Assembly: GCF_030463565.1 (NCBI RefSeq)
Contig: NC_134676.1
Span: 26,578,728-26,642,727 of the forward strand
Length of the DNA stretch: 64,000 bases
Direction: 5' to 3'
Source: Pelecanus crispus
Lineage: Eukaryota > Chordata > Aves > Pelecaniformes > Pelecanidae
The translations under genes and the position numbers were made by a program. Shown here one piece after another: positions 58,960 to 64,000 of this stretch (the first letter of the stretch is position 1; the number at the start of each line of letters is the position of its first letter). Under the pieces are notes generated by a model. That model was given only the letters and a program-made list of their open reading frames with translations, was not told where the DNA came from and did not search any database.

Positions 58960-60363
58960 TACTCTCTACATATTTGTACAGTTCCTGCTATTCAAAGAAT
59001 AAAATAAAGATTTTGTTATTTATGACAGAGAAAATGGTTTGGACCCTGTGGATTTTGTTGCGGCTCTAGGATTCTTCAGTAATCACTGGCTTTAACCTGC
59101 CGGGGTAAGGCAGGGGTTATGGTTTCATGGAAGCAGGAAACATGCACACTGATGTTCAAAAGACCCCCAACTCGGTATTGTTAAGACAATTGCAGTAGGA
59201 CACATACTGACAGTAACCTTTGGAGCACAGTAAATGTCATGTAAGAAAGATTCTTGCTGAATTGTTCTGCTCACAGCGTGTGCTATTTTCTGGGAAGTTT
59301 TAAGGATGTTCTTCACGTGGGTGTTACAAAGCGCCAGTGATTCATGAAAAGGGCTGTGAATTATTTAACAAATGTGACACCAGACAGATGAGAAAGCATG
59401 CATGCATTTTGCTTCAAATATACATATCTTTGGGTTTATGGCTAGTCTTTCTTGTTTGTGTTGGCTGGTTATAAACTGTACTAACCATCAGGTTTTTAGT
59501 TAAATGGAACCCATTGGTGTCACTATAAGACTTTATCTTGACGTACTTTAAGTCAGCTAGACAGTTCTGCATCGCAGATTTAGAACATGTTAGTCAAACT
59601 TTAATGTGATGGAAATATGTTGAAATCCATGGTAAAACTTCAGTTGCTTTTAGTGGAACCAGCATATCACGTAATAGTTGCATTTTTTGTTTACATTAAC
59701 AGAAGCTGTATGCTGGAGGATGTGTTTCTTCCATCCTGTATATAACGAGAACTTCAGAAAAAAAGTTATTCTAAGAGTATCTCTTCTTCTGTAGTTGGTG
59801 TATGACCCTGTCACTGTTAGGCATGCTTGTGTGTGTATAAAGGAAAAACAGATTCTTGTAATACAGAAATGTAAAAAGAAATTTGGCTTCTTGTTATATT
59901 GCATGTTTTCCAGTGAGGACTGCATATGCATTGGGGCTGGGGGGAATACAACAGTGAAGCTTACACTGGAGCGTAAGAAGCGCTGCATTGGGGGACAAAG
60001 AAATACACTTGTGAGACGAAAAAGGACTTTGCTAGTTCTTGTATTCTGATCTCATTAGCCTATGCAGATGCTTTAAAGGACTTTTTTTAGACTTGCTAAC
60101 TACTAAGTGACTGCTTGCAATTGCAAACAGGTGCTGCCCCCCCCCCCCCCCAATTTTGCTCCTTTTACAGAATGTATGTGAAAATACGCTTTTGTAATTT
60201 TAGCTGTGATTGAATTAGAAACTGTTCCCTAGTTCCCAGTGTGTGTCTCATTCGGTGTACACAAATACTTGACTACAATATTGGCATTTTCAATTGAGTA
60301 GTCTTTAAAAAAAAAAAATCACTACCACAAAATCCCTTTTTTACAACTATTACTTTTTTTCAG

Positions 60364-60495
60364 GCAATAATAAATAGCACTATCACCCCCAACATGACAT
60401 TTACTAAAACATCCCAGAAGTTTGGCCAGTGGGCAGACAGCAGGGCGAATACAGTCTATGGCTTGGGATTTTCATCTGAACATCACCTTTCAAAA
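60364..60495 (+). CDS. HOMER1: HOMER1 exon 3 (EVH1 domain, C-terminal half)
   Basis: A 132-bp exon, phase 0 on both sides, with AG at 60362-60363 and GTAAGT at 60496. It encodes residues 55-98: [20 protein letters not shown] and [20 protein letters not shown], then HLSK. It continues exactly from exon 2 (SLDGSK-AIINST) and matches vertebrate Homer1. Gly89 and Phe90, part of the EVH1 ligand-binding surface, are intact. The end of EVH1 and the coiled-coil exons lie beyond the right edge. So does intron 5, where the short activity-induced Homer1a form is known to terminate. Confidence 0.98.
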
Positions 60496-63400
60496 GTAAG
60501 TATGACCAGTGGCAACTATTCAGCTAGTCAAGTGGCTTAGGAGTATTTGATTCCTGCTCACCGTATCTTCACTCAGTGCTCACTACTGTTATTATTTAAA
60601 AATAATTTTAAAAAATTATATCGATGCATATAATGTAAAAAGACAAGTGTGATACCTGAAAATTTTCTTTTAACTTATGGAGGAAAGGAGGGAGGTTTCA
60701 GCTATCACTGTGTATGTTGTTAATGCTTTCTAATTATTTGTTAGGTTTCTCTTTTTTTAAAGTTGTTCTTCCATTACAGTTTTTCATGATAGAATTTAAA
60801 GGAACAAGCTATTTAGTGTTTCTTCTGTATTTAGATCTAGAAAAAAAAATTGTTGGTAGTCTTCAGATGCATTTTTGTCTTTTAAGCCACATTCACTTTC
60901 ACTTTTCTACTACTGCATCAAGTTACAGATATTTCAATGTCTGCAGGCTTAGAGTAAAGCTAGTGGGAAATTTATTCAGTGTAAAAGAAAAGTACATTTT
61001 CTTGTTGGAATACAAAAGTTGAAATGTTTACTAAAGAAACTCTGTGCCATATGTGAGGTTTTTTTCCTGGTCTACGTGTGCAGGAGGGAAGTACACCTTA
61101 TTCTGAGGAAAGCAGTAGTAACCCCTGTTTCTCAAAGTGATGGTATAGTTCCTCTGAGCACCCTTTCTACAATACCTATTGCTATTGATACTACTCTGGT
61201 AGATAAGTTCAGGAACCTGTACAAGCTGGTGTCATTTTTCTTTCAATGAGGAATTTCAGTTCTGTTTAAGAACATGTCTCTACATTAAGCAGAGAATTTT
61301 CATCTTTGAAGGATACAAAAGATACTTGGAAACCCAAGTGCAATAAAAGGAATGTATAGTACATGTTTAAGTAAGGAATAATGATTGTCTTGTTATTGAA
61401 AAAAACGAAAATCGTACCAGCCCTTTTGAGAAAGTAATTGTCACTATACAAGGATAAACATGGGCCTGTTAGAAAACCCTTAAAATGAGAACGAGTATAT
61501 CTGCTTTATTTGTACAAGTATTACACTTGTAAGATTTCTTCCTCTTGTAATCAGATAGCTTTGATTTCCACAAAGCAACACAAACACAGGAAATTCTGAA
61601 TAATACTAATATTGCATGTCCGTTTGTGCACCTATCATTGCTTCAGTGAACTTGGAAACTTTGTCACTTACTTAAATAGGTGTATATGTGCTAAAGGCAC
61701 TTGCTTACCAACATGCTAATAACTTTTCTTAATATTTCAATGGATTTAGCATAAATGCTAGTTTAGTTTACCTCCCTCGTAGACTAGGTTGTTTTCTGTA
61801 ACAGAATGCTTTTTTGGAGGCAAAGTCTCACGCTGTAGTCATGCACACTCTGTGTTTGCCTGACTAACTAGGTTTGCCTAAACACTAGGTTATCCTTGCC
61901 AGTGAAAATATTTTTTGTTTTTTATCTGTCCTATCCTTCACTCACTTCTTGCTCTCCCCATGTGGTAATTTACTGCCTTCTTAATTACAGTTGTTTCAAT
62001 CCCATTCTTTCACTGTTCTCAAATGGTTGGAAGCATGCCCTTGGCTTAAAACTTTATATTGTTGTTGAAAAAATAATCTGAAAAGCTACAGTAGATATTT
62101 TGTCTTAAGTACATGTTTGATTAGCAGTTACTCAGATTGCTGTGTTTTACAAAGAGTATGCAAATCTGTTGAGAAAAATACCAAGTCACAGACCTTTTCT
62201 GAAGCTTATGGTGATCAATCTTCCAGACCTTTTCAGAAAACTGTTCCTGCTGTATTATATCTTAATTATCAAACTGATATTCATATGAGTTGAAATTGCT
62301 GATCATTGCTACTAAAATTGATAAAGGTGAAACTCTGGTGTTATTTTAAAATTAATAAATATATTTGATGGGGGAAAGGAAAATTTTCTTTAGATTACAG
62401 TCTATTCAGTCACTGGAGTTGGTAGATATGTTGGTCTTGGAATCAGAAAAGCTGAATTAGAAAGCCTGGATCTGCTGTGTAGCTTTAGAGAAATCACATC
62501 TATATTCTCTTTCTTGTCTTGTCTCTCTGCTCAGATTACTAACTCTGACTTCTGTGCACTGGTGTTGTAGTCGTTTGCCAGAGTGCTGTTGGTACCCCTA
62601 GCACTGTAGGACATGAACTCTAATTTGGGCTCAAGGTACTACTGCATGTTAATAACAGGGCTAACAAACAAACAAACTGTATTAATGGATTTGTTCAGAA
62701 ACAGGTTGCTTCTAGAAGTTGCCTTAAAAATTGATTCTGGAACTTCTTTTCTGTATTTTGATTTATCAAAGTCCTTAAGTGAACACCTCTGTTGTATGTA
62801 ATTTGTTTTGCAGTAGTGTCTCTGGGCCCCAATGGAATATTTCAAGTTCCAGGGAGCAAAAGACAGCCTGCAACTACAAAAAACTTAATCTAGTCTGTGA
62901 CTGATTTAAACAGATTAATGAAGCAAATAATCAGAGCAGATAAGAATAAACTGTTTATTTTCAGATCATTGTCTGCTTAGCTTATAGTAGATATTTCACT
63001 TTTGGACTATTCTTTTTTGGTTCATGTACCTTTGTCCTCCTAAACTAATTACTAGGGCAGAGTGCAACAGCAGTAACCTCTTTCTGTAGAATTATTGTAA
63101 CTGAGAATTAGCAGAGTGAGAATATCTGATAGAAAAATAATGGCACTCTAATCAACTTCACATACAAACAGTATAGAAGAAAATGAATTAAACATTTATT
63201 TATCTTCATTAGATCTCAATATGTTAGACCACAAATTCACCTCAAGATTGCTCCATCAGAAGTCAGTGATACCTGAAAGATTATTCGTATGTTGAAGAAT
63301 ATTCCTTTCACAGGATCAGGATTTGCTAGCAGAATCCTTCTTGCTGCTGCAGTAGGAGGAACAGAATGTCCCATGATTTTCAGAAAAAAATGAGACAACA

Positions 63401-64000
63401 TTCTCATTCAGAATATAAGTCTGTGCTTTTGATGATATCCTGATGTATGAGAAAAAATATTCCTTTTCAGGTTTGTGGTCTGTCTTACCCCTTTGAATTA
63501 GTTGACCTGATTTATTCCATATAATTTAAGAGTATGCTAAATGTCAGAAGTGCCACTACAGATAGTTGTAAGAGCCTATTCTAGTCTCCCTGCACAATTT
63601 TTCATCTTTTCTTTAAAATATTGATCCTTCAGAGAACCTTTCCTTTCATACCATGAGATCTCATCTTTGTTATTCAGGAATTTTATCAAGAGATTGCTAT
63701 TACCCATCACCTGACTATCTGAAGGAATTCTAGTAAATTTGTGAAATTTCCGCTACATTAGCCTTGTTGGCTCTTTCTTAGAATGTTATCTATTTATCTG
63801 TCTATTATTCTTTTTTTTTACAGTTTCTACCACTGTGGTACAGAAGATCATATTTACTGCCTTGTATGTCTTCAGCTATTTATTCTAAACCTCAGCATCA
63901 TGTTTTGCCTTTACCAATCCTCTGGTCTTAAAGCTGATTTAAATAATAGGTTACCCATCAGATTTTGAGGTCTATGTACAAGTCTTAAATAAGTATCACC
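60496..64000 (+). other. HOMER1: HOMER1 intron 3, 5' part
   Basis: AT-rich intronic sequence continuing past the window. No exon, repeat family or conserved coding stretch was recognised on either strand. Confidence 0.85.

Larger units (their letters stand above)
49527..60363 (+). other. HOMER1: HOMER1 intron 2 (10.8 kb)
   Basis: Donor GTAAGT at 49527 and acceptor TACTTTTTTTCAG ending at 60363. The intron contains a small CR1 fragment, a 3.5 kb decayed CR1 and an unidentified decayed coding-like frame. The rest is unique AT-rich sequence, including a run of about 18 C near 60136-60151. Confidence 0.95.

Overview
This window is non-coding-rich vertebrate nuclear DNA, and everything points to a bird. 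It carries chicken-repeat-1 (CR1) LINE copies, avian-type endogenous retroviral LTRs, short GC-rich CpG-island promoters and large AT-rich introns. The CR1 and LTR types would fit a neoavian bird, but the species cannot be fixed from this sequence. Two protein-coding genes were recognised by direct translation of spliced exons. They lie head to head about 19 kb apart.

Left edge (1-3560), minus strand: the 5' part of TENT2 (PAPD4/GLD2, a cytoplasmic poly(A) polymerase). The first coding exon is at 349-540. A 2.4 kb first intron leads back to a CpG island at about 2600-3560 with NRF1 and ETS sites, which should be the TENT2 promoter and non-coding first exon. The intergenic block (3560-22300) holds a degenerate tandem repeat (about 4047-5120), a near-palindromic X-box-like hairpin (9846-9877) and a CR1 3' end split by a solo LTR and followed by a 300-bp pentanucleotide array (11350-12640). 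It also holds a pair of 212-bp direct repeats (13585 and 15024) and a solo LTR with perfect 5-bp target duplications (18785-19360).

Centre and right (22300-64000), plus strand: the 5' part of HOMER1, the postsynaptic EVH1 scaffold. The CpG-island promoter carries four CRE-type sites within 82 bp just upstream of a TATA-like box. Next come a GC-rich 5' UTR with several upstream ORFs and exon 1, which encodes only the initiator Met and part of Gly2. Intron 1 is 25.7 kb and begins with a 14-copy 33-bp minisatellite. Exon 2 (49370-49526), a 10.8 kb intron 2 containing a long decayed CR1, and exon 3 (60364-60495) follow. Exons 1-3 join in frame to give residues 1-98 of the EVH1 domain. The remaining exons lie beyond the right edge.

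No RNA genes, CRISPR arrays or novel multi-gene system were seen. The most notable structures are the HOMER1 CRE cluster and uORFs, the VNTR next to its first splice donor, the unexplained 212-bp repeat pair, the degenerate tandem repeat upstream of TENT2 and an unidentified decayed coding frame in HOMER1 intron 2.
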